Counted from the first letter of the stretch, positions 54,298-64,000 are shown. The stretch: DNA of 64,000 nucleotides from an uncultured Paracoccaceae bacterium (GCA_947503925.1 CANNFQ010000002.1:186001-250000), one strand, 5' to 3'. Program-made: numbers and translations. Notes: a model not told the origin generated them from the letters alone.

Positions 54298-54867
54298 ATG
54301 CCCAAGCTTGGAATGGAACCTATCCGGCGTGCTGCATTAGTTAAAGCAACGATTGATGAGATCGGGGCGGCCGGGACGCTGGATGTAACGGTTAGCAAAA
54401 TTGCTAAACGAGCGGGGATGTCCTCAGCATTGGCGCATCATTACTTTGGTGGCAAGGATCAGATTTTCGAGGCCGCAATGCGCCAGATCCTGCGTGACTA
54501 CGGGGACGAGGTGGCGGCAGCCTTGCGTGACGCAAATGACCCGGTGACGCGCGCACGCGCCATTATCGCCGCGAATTTCGCCCCATCCTGCTTTGACCCG
54601 GCCACGGTCAGTGCCTGGATGACATTTTACGTCCAAGCCCAGACCAACCCGGCCGCCTTGCGCCTGCTGCGCCTTTATCAGCGTCGCCTGCGCAGCAACC
54701 TGACCCATGCGCTACGCCCGATCGCGGCCAATCCGGAAGAAGCCGCCGACATGCTGGCCGCCCTGATTGACGGGTTCTATATCCGCGCCGCCCTTGCCGT
54801 GCCGGATGAGGATGCTCATGGCAAGACCCTGAAATTACTGACAATCCTGACGGGAGGTGTGGCATGA
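54298..54867 (+). CDS. betI: Choline-responsive TetR-family repressor
   Basis: 189 aa from ATG 54298 (AAAGAGGA upstream). HTH at residues 9-55 (RRAALVKATIDEIGAAGTLDVTVSKIAKRAGMSSALAHHYFGGKDQIF), matching BetI, including LAHHYFGGK. The C-terminal ligand domain is of BetI length. Overlaps betC by 4 bases and shares a promoter gap with choX. Confidence 0.93.
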   Translation: MPKLGMEPIRRAALVKATIDEIGAAGTLDVTVSKIAKRAGMSSALAHHYFGGKDQIFEAAMRQILRDYGDEVAAALRDANDPVTRARAIIAANFAPSCFDPATVSAWMTFYVQAQTNPAALRLLRLYQRRLRSNLTHALRPIAANPEEAADMLAALIDGFYIRAALAVPDEDAHGKTLKLLTILTGGVA

Positions 54868-56372
54868 GCAAGCCGAATATCCTGATTATCATGGTGGATC
54901 AACTGAACGGTACGCTGTTCCCTGATGGCCCTGCCGACTGGTTGCATGCCCCTCACCTCAAGGCGCTGGCGGCCCGGTCCACGCGTTTTGCCAATGCCTG
55001 CACCGCCTCACCGCTTTGCGCCCCGGCGCGGGCGTCTTTCATGTCAGGCCAGCTGCCTTCACGTAGCGGCGTTTATGACAATGCCGCTGAATTCGGCTCA
55101 TCCATCCCGACCTATGCTCACCATCTGCGCCGTGCCGGATACCAGACCTGCCTGTCTGGCAAGATGCATTTTGTCGGCCCTGATCAGTTGCACGGGTTCG
55201 AGGAACGCCTGACCACCGATATCTATCCCGCTGATTTCGGGTGGACGCCGGATTACCGCAAGCCCGGCGAACGGATCGACTGGTGGTATCACAATATGGG
55301 GTCGGTGACCGGTGCGGGCGTGGCCGAGATTTCCAACCAGATGGAGTATGATGACGAGGTGGCTTATCACGCGACCCGCAAGCTCTATGATCTGTCACGT
55401 GGCCATGATGACCGGCCATGGTGTCTGACCGTCAGCTTTACCCATCCGCATGATCCCTATGTCGCGCGGAAGAAATACTGGGATCTTTACGCCGATTGCG
55501 ATCACCTGCTGCCAGAGGTCGGGCCAATCCCTTACGCGGAGCAGGACGCGCACTCGCAACGCATCCTCGACGCGAATGACCGCGACAATTTCAACATCAC
55601 CGAAGACCATATTCGCCGTGCGCGGCGCGCCTATTTTGCCAATATCTCCTACCTTGACGACAAGGTTGGTGAAATCCTGCAAACACTTGCGGATACGCGG
55701 CAGGAAGCGGTGATCGTCTTTGTGTCGGACCATGGCGATATGCTGGGTGAACGGGGCTTGTGGTTCAAAATGTCCTTCTACGAAGGATCATCGCGCGTGC
55801 CGCTGATGATTGCCTCACCGACGATGACTGCGGGGCAAAATGCAACGCCGGTCAGCACCATCGACATTACGCCGACACTGTGCGACCTGGCCGGGGTGGA
55901 TATGTCCGAGGTGATGCCATGGACCCAGGGCGAAAGCCTTGTGCATCTGGGGCAGGGGGGGCAACGCGATACGCCGGTTGCCATGGAATACGCGGCCGAG
56001 GCGAGCTTTGCTCCGCTGGTGTCCTTGCGCTATGGCAAGTGGAAATACAATCGCTGCGCACTGGATCCTGACCAGCTGTTTGATCTGGACGCTGACCCGC
56101 ATGAGCTGACCAATCTGGCTGAGGTTCCTGATCATCAAGGCACGCTGACCCAACTGCGCGCCAAATCCGAGGCGCGTTGGGATCTTGCGAAATTCGACGC
56201 CGATGTGCGCCATTCCCAGGCTTGCCGCTGGGTCGTCTATGAGGCGCTGCGCAATGGCAATTACTACCCATGGGATTACCAGCCGCTGCAAAAAGCGTCC
56301 GAGCGCTACATGCGCAACCACATGGACCTGAATATCCTCGAAGAAAACCAGCGTTTTCCCCGTGGGGAATAA
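54864..56372 (+). CDS. betC: Choline-sulfatase
   Basis: 502 aa. Hydrolyses choline-O-sulfate to choline. Type I sulfatase: N-terminal NILIIMVDQLNGTLFPDGP with metal Asp residues, the C-x-P-x-R sulfatase signature as CAPARASFMSGQLPSRSG (about 52-69; Cys becomes formylglycine), and VIVFVSDHGDMLGERGLWFKMSFYEGSSRVPLM. No signal peptide, so cytosolic, as in rhizobial BetC. Start overlaps betI stop (ATGA). Confidence 0.94.
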   Translation: MSKPNILIIMVDQLNGTLFPDGPADWLHAPHLKALAARSTRFANACTASPLCAPARASFMSGQLPSRSGVYDNAAEFGSSIPTYAHHLRRAGYQTCLSGKMHFVGPDQLHGFEERLTTDIYPADFGWTPDYRKPGERIDWWYHNMGSVTGAGVAEISNQMEYDDEVAYHATRKLYDLSRGHDDRPWCLTVSFTHPHDPYVARKKYWDLYADCDHLLPEVGPIPYAEQDAHSQRILDANDRDNFNITEDHIRRARRAYFANISYLDDKVGEILQTLADTRQEAVIVFVSDHGDMLGERGLWFKMSFYEGSSRVPLMIASPTMTAGQNATPVSTIDITPTLCDLAGVDMSEVMPWTQGESLVHLGQGGQRDTPVAMEYAAEASFAPLVSLRYGKWKYNRCALDPDQLFDLDADPHELTNLAEVPDHQGTLTQLRAKSEARWDLAKFDADVRHSQACRWVVYEALRNGNYYPWDYQPLQKASERYMRNHMDLNILEENQRFPRGE

Positions 56373-56462
56373 TATCATCATCGTCGCCTGCAAACACTCT
56401 CCCAGAGCGTTTGCTCAGCGGCTCCGATTACCAAAAATACTCCCGCCGGAGGCATCAAAGCC

Positions 56463-57914
56463 ATGAACACACAACCAAAAGCCAGCCATTTTGTTGATGG
56501 CAAATATGTCGAAGACACCGCCGGTCAGGTCATTGAAGTGATCTATCCCGCCACAGGTGAAGTCATTGCCAAATTACACGCAGCCACCCCTGCGATTGTT
56601 GATCAGGCGCTTGCTGCCGCCAAACGCGCGCAAAAGGAATGGGCGGGCTGGACGGCGACCGCGCGTGGCCGTGTGCTGCGCCGGGCCGCCGATATCATGC
56701 GCGACCGCAATCATGATCTGTCGGTGCTGGAAACCTATGACACCGGCAAACCCTATCAGGAAACCAGCGTTGTGGATGCCACATCGGGTGCCGATGCGCT
56801 GGAATATTTCGGTGGTTTGGCCGCCAGCATTACCGGCGAGCACATCCCGCTGGGCGAGGATTTTGTCTATACGCGGCGCGAGCCATTGGGCGTTTGCGTC
56901 GGCATTGGTGCGTGGAACTATCCAACGCAAATCGCCTGCTGGAAGGCTGCACCCGCACTTGCTTGCGGCAATGCGATGGTGTTCAAACCATCGGAAACCA
57001 CCCCGCTTTGCGCACTGAAAGTCGCCGAAATCCTGGTCGAGGCGGGCGCGCCTGCGGGCGTTTACAACGTCATTCAAGGCTACGGCGCAGTTGGTGCATC
57101 GCTGATAACTGATCCGCGCGTGGACAAGGTGTCACTGACCGGCTCAGTGCCCACGGGGCGTAAGGTTTATGCCGCAGCAGCAGAGGGCGTGCGTCATGTG
57201 ACAATGGAACTGGGGGGCAAGTCCCCGCTTGTGATCTTTGATGATGCCGATCTGGAAAACGCGGTGTCAGGCGCGATTCTGGGCAATTTCTATTCCTCTG
57301 GTCAGGTGTGCTCGAACGGTACCCGGGTTTTTGTCCAAAAGGGGATCAAGGACGCATTCCTCAAACGTCTGACGGAACGGCTTGAGGGCGTCAAAATGGG
57401 TGACCCGCAGGACCCGGACACGAATTTTGGCCCCATGGTGTCTGAAAACCAGCGTGACATTGTCGAAGGGTTTTTTGCCAAGGGCGTCGAAGAAGGCGCG
57501 ACACTGGTTACCGGCGGCAAGCGTGCCCAACGCGACGGGTTCTACCTGGAGCCGACTGTCTTTGCTGACGTCACCGATGACATGACCATCGCGCGGGACG
57601 AAATTTTCGGCCCCGTCATGTCGGTGCTGGATTTCGACACCGAGGAAGAGGTGCTGGCGCGCGCCAATGACACGGAATTCGGCCTTGCTGCCGGTGTCTT
57701 TACCGCCGATCTGACCCGCGCCCATCGGATGGCTGCCGGGTTTGAGGCGGGCACATGCTACATCAACACCTATAATGATGCCCCGGTTGAGGCGCCTTTT
57801 GGTGGCTCAAAAATGTCCGGTGTTGGCCGCGAAAACTCCAAGGCGGCCATTGAGCATTACAGCCAGATCAAAGGCGTCTATGTCCGCATGGGCGATCTGG
57901 AGGCTCCGTTCTAG
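56463..57914 (+). CDS. betB: Betaine-aldehyde dehydrogenase
   Basis: 483 aa. NAD-dependent oxidation of betaine aldehyde to glycine betaine. Catalytic Glu in [17 protein letters not shown] (about 247) and catalytic Cys in [15 protein letters not shown] (about 281); the cofactor site [15 protein letters not shown] is present and the C-terminal [14 protein letters not shown] is typical. 90 bases after betC, with a possible internal promoter in the gap. Confidence 0.95.
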   Translation: MNTQPKASHFVDGKYVEDTAGQVIEVIYPATGEVIAKLHAATPAIVDQALAAAKRAQKEWAGWTATARGRVLRRAADIMRDRNHDLSVLETYDTGKPYQETSVVDATSGADALEYFGGLAASITGEHIPLGEDFVYTRREPLGVCVGIGAWNYPTQIACWKAAPALACGNAMVFKPSETTPLCALKVAEILVEAGAPAGVYNVIQGYGAVGASLITDPRVDKVSLTGSVPTGRKVYAAAAEGVRHVTMELGGKSPLVIFDDADLENAVSGAILGNFYSSGQVCSNGTRVFVQKGIKDAFLKRLTERLEGVKMGDPQDPDTNFGPMVSENQRDIVEGFFAKGVEEGATLVTGGKRAQRDGFYLEPTVFADVTDDMTIARDEIFGPVMSVLDFDTEEEVLARANDTEFGLAAGVFTADLTRAHRMAAGFEAGTCYINTYNDAPVEAPFGGSKMSGVGRENSKAAIEHYSQIKGVYVRMGDLEAPF

Positions 57915-57926
57915 GAAGTGCACGCA

Positions 57927-58166
57927 ATGGAAACGACAACGAAATTCCCGCTCAAGCCGGTTGATTATGTCAAATGGCTGGCAACTTTCATCCAGTTGAT
58001 CGGGTATGGCCTAACCGGAATGAACTACACCCCTTGGAACATCTACGCCTTTATCGTGGGGATCGTTCTTTGGTTCGCGGTTGGTTTCATGTGGAAGGAT
58101 CGGGCGATCATGATTGTGCATCTTGGGGCCTTCATTTCGCTGGTGGCTGGGTATCTGAATGCCTGA
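57927..58166 (+). CDS. Small membrane protein between betB and betA
   Basis: 79 aa from ATG 57927 (a GTG at 57918 is possible). Polar N-terminus [17 protein letters not shown], then two to three hydrophobic segments (about 18-32, 40-55, 60-76). Overlaps betA by 8 bases, so coupled to it. Similar short genes occur at this place in other Rhodobacterales bet loci as I recall, but its role is unknown; possibilities include a membrane anchor or accessory for choline dehydrogenase. Confidence 0.72.
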   Translation: METTTKFPLKPVDYVKWLATFIQLIGYGLTGMNYTPWNIYAFIVGIVLWFAVGFMWKDRAIMIVHLGAFISLVAGYLNA

Positions 58167-59826
58167 GATGCGCGCAGATTACGTCATTATCGGCGCAGGC
58201 TCTGCAGGTTGCGCCATGGCTTACCGTTTGGCCGAGGCGGGCAAGCAGGTGCTGGTGATTGAGCATGGCGGCAGTGATGCTGGCCCGTTCATCCAGATGC
58301 CTGCCGCCCTGTCCTACCCGATGAACATGAAAATGTATGATTGGGGGCTGAAATCAGAGCCAGAACCGCATCTGGGCGGGCGTCAGTTGGTCACCCCGCG
58401 CGGCAAGGTGATCGGTGGCTCATCCTCGATCAACGGCATGATCTATGTGCGCGGCCATGCCCGTGACTTTGACCACTGGGCCGAGCAGGGCGCGCAGGGC
58501 TGGGCCTATGCCGATGTGCTGCCCTATTTCAAACGGATGGAACATTGGCACGATGGCGGCCACGGCGGTGACCCCGATTGGCGTGGCAAGGATGGCCCGC
58601 TGCATGTGACCCGTGGTCCAAGGAAAAACCCGCTGACCCGCGCGTTTGTCGAGGCTGGCGCCCAAGCGGGCTATCCCGTGACAGGTGACTATAACGGGGA
58701 GCAGCAGGAAGGGTTCGGACCCTTCGATGCGACAATCTACAAGGGGCGGCGCTGGTCGGCCGCGAATGCCTATATGCGCCCCGCGTTGAAGCGACCCAAT
58801 TGCACGATTACACGGGCACTGGCGCGTCGGATCATCATTGAGGATGGCCGCGCCGTGGGGATCGAGGTCAGCCGAGGTAACAAGATTGAGGTGATCCACG
58901 CAAATGTGGAGGTCATCGTTGCCGCTTCATCGCTGAATTCGCCCAAGCTGTTGATGCTGTCTGGGATCGGCCCTGCCGCCCATCTGGCCGAACATGGGAT
59001 TGATGTGGTCGCGGATCGCGCCGGTGTGGGGCAGAACCTGCAGGACCATCTGGAGCTTTACATTCAGCAGGCCGCGACCAAACCGGTGACCCTGTTTTCA
59101 TACTGGAACCTGCGCGGCAAGGCGCGGATCGGGGCGGAATGGCTGTTGTGGAAAACCGGTTTGGGCAGTTCCAACCAGTTTGAAAGCGCGGGCTTCATCC
59201 GGTCCAGCGCCGGGATCGATTATCCCGATATTCAGTTCCACTTCCTGCCCATAGCCGTCAGCTATGATGGCAAGGTCGCCCCCGAAGGCCATGGATTTCA
59301 GGCGCATGTCGGCCCAATGCGATCCGTCTCGCGCGGGCAGGTAACGTTGCGGTCGGCTGATCCGGGTGACAACCCGCGTATCCAGTTCAACTACATGTCT
59401 GATCCGCAGGATTGGGAAGAATTCCGCACCTGCATTCGGCTTACCCGCGAGATTTTCGCACAACCCGCCTTTGATGAATTTCGCGGGCACGAAATTCAAC
59501 CCGGTGAGGCGGCGCAGACCGATGAAGAACTGGATGCCTTTATCCGCGAACATGCCGAAAGTGCCTATCATCCCTGCGGTACCTGCAAGATGGGGGCTGT
59601 TGATGATCCGATGGCAGTTGTCGACCCGCAGGCGCGGGTGATCGGGGTCGATGGGCTGCGTTTGGCTGACAGCTCAATCTTTCCACGCATCACCAATGGC
59701 AACCTGAACGCGCCGTCGATCATGGTGGGCGAGAAAGTGTCGGACCATATCCTGCAACGTCATCCGCTGTCGCCGATGAACGATCAACCATGGATCAACC
59801 CTGCGTGGGAAACATCACAGCGTTAA
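58159..59826 (+). CDS. betA: Choline dehydrogenase
   Basis: 555 aa. FAD-dependent GMC oxidoreductase converting choline to betaine aldehyde. FAD motif [30 protein letters not shown] (residues 6-35), the GMC signature [22 protein letters not shown] (about 90-111), and the C-terminal [12 protein letters not shown] active-site His region and [16 protein letters not shown]. Normal BetA length. Last gene of the betICBA unit. Confidence 0.96.
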   Translation: MPEMRADYVIIGAGSAGCAMAYRLAEAGKQVLVIEHGGSDAGPFIQMPAALSYPMNMKMYDWGLKSEPEPHLGGRQLVTPRGKVIGGSSSINGMIYVRGHARDFDHWAEQGAQGWAYADVLPYFKRMEHWHDGGHGGDPDWRGKDGPLHVTRGPRKNPLTRAFVEAGAQAGYPVTGDYNGEQQEGFGPFDATIYKGRRWSAANAYMRPALKRPNCTITRALARRIIIEDGRAVGIEVSRGNKIEVIHANVEVIVAASSLNSPKLLMLSGIGPAAHLAEHGIDVVADRAGVGQNLQDHLELYIQQAATKPVTLFSYWNLRGKARIGAEWLLWKTGLGSSNQFESAGFIRSSAGIDYPDIQFHFLPIAVSYDGKVAPEGHGFQAHVGPMRSVSRGQVTLRSADPGDNPRIQFNYMSDPQDWEEFRTCIRLTREIFAQPAFDEFRGHEIQPGEAAQTDEELDAFIREHAESAYHPCGTCKMGAVDDPMAVVDPQARVIGVDGLRLADSSIFPRITNGNLNAPSIMVGEKVSDHILQRHPLSPMNDQPWINPAWETSQR

Positions 59827-59892
59827 GCTCCTGTTAACTGGTATTAACGGAATAGCTTGATTAATGGGCGCCTGCCGCCTTAGGCGAAGGAC

Positions 59893-60540
59893 ATGTTCAG
59901 ATTTTTAAGCGTGTTTTGTGGTCTTCTGTGGGCCGGGACTGTCACGGCCCTGCCAGAGGGCCAGATCAACGTTATCGATGCCGATACAATCGATGTTGGC
60001 CAGACCCGCGTCCGCCTGCATGGCATTGACGCCCCGGAAATGGGCCAGCCTTGCAATGCGAATGGCCGAGAATGGGATTGCGGGCGCTGGGCGCGTGATT
60101 TTGTGCGTGACCAGTTCGACGGGCAGCACGCCCGTTGCGAAATGATCGAGATTGATCGCTATGGTCGGGTTGTGGCCACCTGTGACGTCGGTGGGCAGGA
60201 TATGGGCTCTGCAATTGTGCAGGCCGGGGCAGCCTGGGCCTATCGCCGCTGTTCAAACGCCTATGATCTGGATGAGAAGGCCGCCGCTATCACCGAACTG
60301 GGTATTTGGGGGGTGGCGATTGAGACGCCAGCGGCGTTTCGCGAAAGACGGGTTTCAGGACGCACCGCACGCGATCCATCTTGCGCTGTTAAGGGCAATA
60401 TCTCGGACAATGGACGGATCTATCACCTGCCGGACGACCGCAGTTATGCGCGAACGGGTATCAATCTGGCGAATGGCGAACGCTGGTTTTGCAGTGCAGC
60501 AGAGGCCGAAGCGGCAGGATGGCGACCGGCGCATCGTTAG
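59893..60540 (+). CDS. Exported thermonuclease (SNase)-family protein
   Basis: 215 aa. Signal-like N-terminus (FRFLSVFCGLLWAGTVTA). SNase fold: INVIDADTIDVGQTRVRLHGIDAPEMGQPC (about 26-55), with the Arg/Asp/Glu residues of the active site, and DRYGRVVATCDVGGQDMG (about 90-107) with the second Arg; six or more Cys. The C-terminal part (about 150-215) is an extra region with two Cys. Likely a secreted nuclease or cell-wall-associated member; activity inferred. Confidence 0.87.
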   Translation: MFRFLSVFCGLLWAGTVTALPEGQINVIDADTIDVGQTRVRLHGIDAPEMGQPCNANGREWDCGRWARDFVRDQFDGQHARCEMIEIDRYGRVVATCDVGGQDMGSAIVQAGAAWAYRRCSNAYDLDEKAAAITELGIWGVAIETPAAFRERRVSGRTARDPSCAVKGNISDNGRIYHLPDDRSYARTGINLANGERWFCSAAEAEAAGWRPAHR

Positions 60541-60614
60541 ATTGATCCGGATCAAGGTCGGGTGTTCAAGGGCGGGCTAACGTCGGCCGGAACTCAAAGA
60601 TCAAGGAGACCGCA

Positions 60615-60857
60615 ATGTCGCACACCCCACATGAATTGAACGAAGAGTTTCCGGACCAGCAAGAGGCCGTTCACAAGCTGAAGGAAACGAACGCACATTT
60701 CGCAAAACTCGCCGATAGTTATCATGACATCAACCGGGCCATTCACCGGGCGGAAACCGATGTGGAACCGACCGACGATTTGCACATGGCCCAGATGCGC
60801 AAAGAACGCATGCAGTTGAAAGACCAGATCGCCGCAGCTCTGCGGGAGGTGGATTAG
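60615..60857 (+). CDS. DUF465 / YdcH-family small protein
   Basis: 80 aa with an all-helical coiled-coil pattern: MSHTPHELNEEFPDQQEAVHKLKETNAHFAKLADSYHDINRAIHRAE...LKDQIAAAL. This is the YdcH (DUF465) signature, F-x-x-L-x-x-x-Y/H-x-x-I-x-x-x-E. Preceded by CAAGGAGA. Its 3' end overlaps the convergent pccR by 4 bases. Function unknown. Confidence 0.9.
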   Translation: MSHTPHELNEEFPDQQEAVHKLKETNAHFAKLADSYHDINRAIHRAETDVEPTDDLHMAQMRKERMQLKDQIAAALREVD

Positions 60858-62254
60858 TCCAACTGATAGGGCAATACCCCGCGTCTGTTCGGATCGACAC
60901 GCAAGTGTCGCTCCAACGGCGGAACCGACCGTTGGTGGCATTTCCGCCTTTCGCAAATCCGGCAGGAAATACCGATTGGCGCATAGGCCGCTGCTGCACC
61001 CAGATCCATATGATCCGCATAGACAAGGGCGGGGGCGTGTTTGACTTCGCAGCCCAGCCCGATGGCATAGCGGCGCGTGGGCTGGCTATAGGAACCGCCG
61101 GACTTACTGACATCCCGCGCCAGACAGAAATACCGTGCCCCATCGGGCGTTTCGGCCAGTTGTCGCAGGAATTGCCCTGGCGTTTCAAAGGCCTGATGCA
61201 CGTTCCAAAGCGGACACGCCCCGCCATAGCGGGCAAATTGCAGGGTTGTGGCCGAATGCCGTTTGGTGATCGTGCCCGCCTGATCCACTCGGACAAAGAA
61301 AAACGGAATACCTTTGGCACCGGGGCGCTGCATCGTGGATAGACGATGGGCCACCTGTTCCAGCGAGGCACCAAAACGTGTCGCCAACACCTCCAGGTCA
61401 TGCCGGGTTTCTTCAGCGGCGGCTAAGAACGTCTCATATGGCATCAGGGCCGCCCCGGCAAAATAATTGGCCAGCCCCACCTTGGCGATGCTGCGCGCTT
61501 CTTCCGATTGAAACCGGGCAAGATCAAGCGTGGCGGTCAACAACGGGTCTTGCGTGATCAGGGCAAATTGCAGCAGTAGTTGAAATGTCTGCGTGGCAGG
61601 GCTCGCGTTTTTTGAAATTGTTAGCGTTTTGGTCGTCGCATCATAATGGCGGACCGCATCTGTGCCGGTCATGACAGTCGTAATTTGCTGGGCGGTCAAG
61701 GTGCGGATCGCAGCCTCCGCCATCGTTTCGCCCGGCCGGCATTGGCTGACAAAACGTTCCGCGCTGCGATCCACGGCATCAATGTAGTTGTCGCAGTAGT
61801 GGAAGAAATCGCGCACCTCTTCCCACGGGCTGGGGCGCAGCCGGACATCCTCGCGGCCCAATGCCTCATCCAGTGAGGCAAGCCGTTCATGGCTTTGCCG
61901 ATAGGCCGCATGCAAGTCAAGAAACGCCCGAGCCAGAGTGGGTGCGTTGGCAGCCGCAAGCCGCAGATCGGCCAGGGCCGGGGCGGTGCCGGTAAAGACC
62001 GGATCGGCCAGCGCCTCGCGCATATCGCCGACAAGCCGCGCCTCATCCCCCGATTGCAGTTCGGTCACGTCAAAACCAAATTCCTGCGCCAGCCCCAGCA
62101 CCACCGCGGTGGACACGGGTCGGTTGTTGTTTTCCATCTGGTTGAGATAGGGCAGCGACACGCCCAGTTTTTCGGCAAAGGCTTTCTGGGTTAGCGACAA
62201 TCGGCCGCGCAATTCACGCAATTTCGCACCGGCATAGAGTTTCTGGGGCGGCAT
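60854..62254 (-). CDS. pccR: Short-chain fatty acyl regulator, PccR/RamB/MccR type
   Basis: 466 aa. N-terminal XRE HTH (LRELRGRLSLTQKAFAEKLGVSLPYLNQMENNNRPVSTAVVLGLAQE, residues 12-58), a central IrrE/ImmA-like region (about 150-310) and a C-terminal DUF2083-type zinc-finger region with Cys pairs (CPLWNVHQAF, CRICERRKC). This is the architecture of the ScfR family (PrpR, RamB, PccR), which senses acyl-CoA. Adjacent propionyl-CoA carboxylase beta gene and TTTGCAAA palindromes support PccR. Confidence 0.9.
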   Translation of the reverse strand: MPPQKLYAGAKLRELRGRLSLTQKAFAEKLGVSLPYLNQMENNNRPVSTAVVLGLAQEFGFDVTELQSGDEARLVGDMREALADPVFTGTAPALADLRLAAANAPTLARAFLDLHAAYRQSHERLASLDEALGREDVRLRPSPWEEVRDFFHYCDNYIDAVDRSAERFVSQCRPGETMAEAAIRTLTAQQITTVMTGTDAVRHYDATTKTLTISKNASPATQTFQLLLQFALITQDPLLTATLDLARFQSEEARSIAKVGLANYFAGAALMPYETFLAAAEETRHDLEVLATRFGASLEQVAHRLSTMQRPGAKGIPFFFVRVDQAGTITKRHSATTLQFARYGGACPLWNVHQAFETPGQFLRQLAETPDGARYFCLARDVSKSGGSYSQPTRRYAIGLGCEVKHAPALVYADHMDLGAAAAYAPIGISCRICERRKCHQRSVPPLERHLRVDPNRRGVLPYQLD

Positions 62255-62262
62255 AGGGCACC

Positions 62263-62298
62263 TTTGCAGTTTTGCTAAGCAGGTTTAGCAAATGCAAA
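62263..62298. promoter_or_regulatory. Nested palindrome upstream of pccR, likely autoregulatory
   Basis: TTTGCTAA (62271-62278) with TTAGCAAA (62285-62292), flanked by TTTGCA (62263-62268) and TGCAAA (62293-62298). Begins 9 bases upstream of the pccR start codon on the minus strand; resembles the TTTGCAAA-type ScfR/PccR operator. Confidence 0.7.
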
Positions 62299-62305
62299 TC
62301 ATAGG

Positions 62306-63517
62306 TCAACCAAGCGCGTTTTCGCGCCAGATAACAAACAGCACCGATAGCATGGCTAACACCGAGACGCCCAGCATCACCCATTGTAGGGGCAGCGTCC
62401 CTGTTTCAATCGTCAGCAGGCCACCCGCAAATTGCGACAATGCCGCACCACCGCCAATCATGATTGCCCCGCCCAGCCCGCTGGCCGTACCCGCCAGATG
62501 AGGCCTGACGGAGATTGAACCTGCCATGACATTTGGCAATGTCATCCCGTTGCCGATCCCCAGAAAAACACAAAATCCAAAAAAGCTTAGCGGGTGAATC
62601 ACCCCGGCGAGGGTCAAGATAACCGACATTCCCATCCCGAATATGGCGAAGGTCGTACCCGCCAGCGCCATCCGGTTGATGCCCATGCGCATGGAATAAC
62701 GACCGGACAGAAAGTTTCCAACCGCATAGCCGATGGCCGGCGCGCCAAGGGCGATACCGCTCCATAACGGGGACAGATCAAAAATGCTGGTCGCCACAAA
62801 TGAGGCTCCGCCAAGCAAGGCAAAGAACGCACCGGAGCTGAAAGCAGAGCATAGCACGTAACCCCAGAACCGGGGGGAACGAAAAAGCTCCGGATAGTCT
62901 CTGACCTGGTCGGCGAAACTGACTCCTTCGCCTGCGACTGTTTCGCCAAGGTCGAAATAGCAAAGGATCAACACGCCAGTGCCCGCCAGCGCCAGAAAGA
63001 TGAATGTCGCATGCCAGCCAAACAACTGGTCCAGCGCACCGCCAATCATCGGACCAACCATAGGCACGATGGCCATGCCCATTGTGACATAGCCAATCAT
63101 TGATGCAGCCTGCTCTTGCGGCACCATATCCCGGACGATGGCCCGGCTCAGCGCCATGGAGGTTGCGACCGCCGCTTGCAGGATACGGAACAACAGGAAT
63201 GTTTCGACCGTGGTCGCAAAATAGGTGCCGATCGTGGCTAGCACGAAGATGATCAACGATCCCATGACAATCCTGCGCCGCCCGAACCGATCTGAAATCG
63301 GCCCAATAATCGTCTGCAACACGGCCGTTGCAGCCAGATACCCCGATAGGGCGATCTGCATGATGGCGTATTCTGTTTTGAAGTAACTGGTCATCGCCGC
63401 GAGAGAGGGTAGAAAAATGGACATATTCAGCGCCGACATGCCTGTAATCAGGATCAACGTCAGGATGTGCGGCGGTGTTGCGCGGTCTAGAAAACGTATC
63501 TGCGGCAAGACTGTCAT
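62306..63517 (-). CDS. MFS multidrug efflux protein, Bcr/CflA type
   Basis: 403 aa with 12 predicted membrane helices. The loop 2-3 motif PISDRFGRRRIVMGSLIIFVLATIGTYFA (about 75-103) and a Bcr/CflA-type LPSLAAMTSYF at the N-terminus place it in the DHA1 Bcr/CflA group. It sits between pccR and pccB, both likely controlled by propionyl-CoA, 51 bases upstream of pccR on the same strand. Substrate unknown. Confidence 0.87.
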   Translation of the reverse strand: MTVLPQIRFLDRATPPHILTLILITGMSALNMSIFLPSLAAMTSYFKTEYAIMQIALSGYLAATAVLQTIIGPISDRFGRRRIVMGSLIIFVLATIGTYFATTVETFLLFRILQAAVATSMALSRAIVRDMVPQEQAASMIGYVTMGMAIVPMVGPMIGGALDQLFGWHATFIFLALAGTGVLILCYFDLGETVAGEGVSFADQVRDYPELFRSPRFWGYVLCSAFSSGAFFALLGGASFVATSIFDLSPLWSGIALGAPAIGYAVGNFLSGRYSMRMGINRMALAGTTFAIFGMGMSVILTLAGVIHPLSFFGFCVFLGIGNGMTLPNVMAGSISVRPHLAGTASGLGGAIMIGGGAALSQFAGGLLTIETGTLPLQWVMLGVSVLAMLSVLFVIWRENALG

Positions 63518-63588
63518 TCACCAGACTTAAGGCCGCAACCGGCGGGTGTCCATCGGGGTCAGTTCCAAATCGGCCAGGCTAGGGTTGG

Positions 63589-63636
63589 TTTGCAATATTG
63601 CAAACTATAGCTCTTGCTAACCTCAGTATTTGCAAA
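63589..63636. promoter_or_regulatory. Two TTTGCAAA-type sites upstream of pccB (PccR operator)
   Basis: TTTGCAATATTGCAAA (63589-63604, a perfect palindrome) and TTTGCAAA (63629-63636). Both lie in the 193-base gap between the divergent MFS gene and pccB. The motif matches the reported PccR site of Rhodobacter. Confidence 0.8.
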
Positions 63637-63710
63637 TTTTCTCATTCGACCTTCTCCTGACGGTGCAAAGCGCATAGGACAAGAAAGGACCAGCAGGGGG
63701 AGTGACGTAA

Positions 63711-64000
63711 ATGGACGTTCTGCAAGAGCTTGAATCACGGCGCGAGGCCGCGCGCATGGGGGGCGGGGTTCGCCGCATCGAGGCGCAACATGGCAAGGGC
63801 AAACTGACCGCGCGAGAGCGGATAGAGCTTTTGCTGGATGACGGGTCATTCGAAGAATTTGACATGTTCGTGGCTCACCGCTGCACCGATTTCGGTATGG
63901 AAAAGGAACGGCCCGCTGGCGATGGTGTTGTGACTGGATGGGGCACGATCAATGGCCGTATGGTCTATGTATTCAGTCAGGATTTCACAGTTTTCGGCGG
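63711..64000 (+). CDS. pccB: Propionyl-CoA carboxylase beta subunit, 3' end outside window
   Basis: First 96 residues; the gene continues off the right edge. [58 protein letters not shown] is the carboxyltransferase start of biotin-dependent acyl-CoA carboxylases, and the neighbouring pccR makes the propionyl-CoA enzyme most likely. Preceded by AGGGGGAGTGACG, an acceptable ribosome-binding region. Confidence 0.9.
   Translation, partial: MDVLQELESRREAARMGGGVRRIEAQHGKGKLTARERIELLLDDGSFEEFDMFVAHRCTDFGMEKERPAGDGVVTGWGTINGRMVYVFSQDFTVFG

Overview
The window looks like a chromosomal segment of a marine alphaproteobacterium of the Roseobacter group (Rhodobacterales). This is inferred from gene content and protein character: a PccR-type regulator beside propionyl-CoA carboxylase, a choXWV/betICBA choline locus, PutA with an Lrp-type PutR, a DUF1127 protein and a PraR-like regulator. 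Most of it is dense, moderately GC-rich core sequence with short intergenic gaps; no gene-free stretch exceeds about 300 bases.

Layout. 0-1.2 kb: the 3' part of a tyrosine recombinase abutting the 3' end of tRNA-Cys, i.e. the right edge of an integrated element lying off the left side of the window. 1.3-6.4 kb: pcm, tolC, a PopZ-like protein, cobQ and a small membrane protein. 6.4-10.1 kb: a small conserved protein, efp, ygfZ and an MsbA-like ABC exporter. 10.2-17.4 kb: two PLP aminotransferases, two tiny proteins, valS (carrying an in-frame palindromic element), a small lipoprotein and an HD-domain protein. 17.5-26.9 kb: an orphan molybdopterin hydroxylase overlapping a DUF2235 hydrolase, a thioesterase, the metF/metR pair, a membrane GGDEF-EAL protein, an inositol monophosphatase and a rhomboid protease. 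26.9-31.8 kb: putA/putR, a TPR protein and tRNA-Leu(UAA). 32-45.7 kb: Bax1-like protein, DUF1127, LysR, quinone oxidoreductase, PraR-like regulator, hisN with 8-oxoguanine deaminase and convergent guanine deaminase, then a plus-strand run mgtE, 5-FTHF cyclo-ligase, ymdB-like, SLC13 transporter, yebC and an EamA transporter.

45.8-51.4 kb is the most unusual part. It is visibly more A/T-rich than its surroundings and holds a LuxR-type regulator fused to an alpha/beta-hydrolase domain whose three expected catalytic positions all appear substituted (Ala, Asn, Gln). Divergent from it are five consecutive genes for exported proteins of unknown family, each with an even number of cysteines in its mature part, one carrying five 48-bp tandem repeats. 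An inverted repeat sits in the shared promoter gap. I read this as a candidate undescribed sensory/regulatory and envelope-protein module.

51.4-59.8 kb is a complete choline / choline-O-sulfate to glycine betaine locus: an ABC importer (choX, choW, choV) on the minus strand and betI, betC, betB, a small membrane protein and betA on the plus strand, with a BetI-like palindrome in the divergent promoter and an intrinsic terminator between choX and choW. 59.9-64 kb: a thermonuclease-like protein, a DUF465 protein, PccR-type regulator, an MFS efflux protein and the 5' end of pccB, with TTTGCAAA-type palindromes at both likely PccR-controlled promoters.
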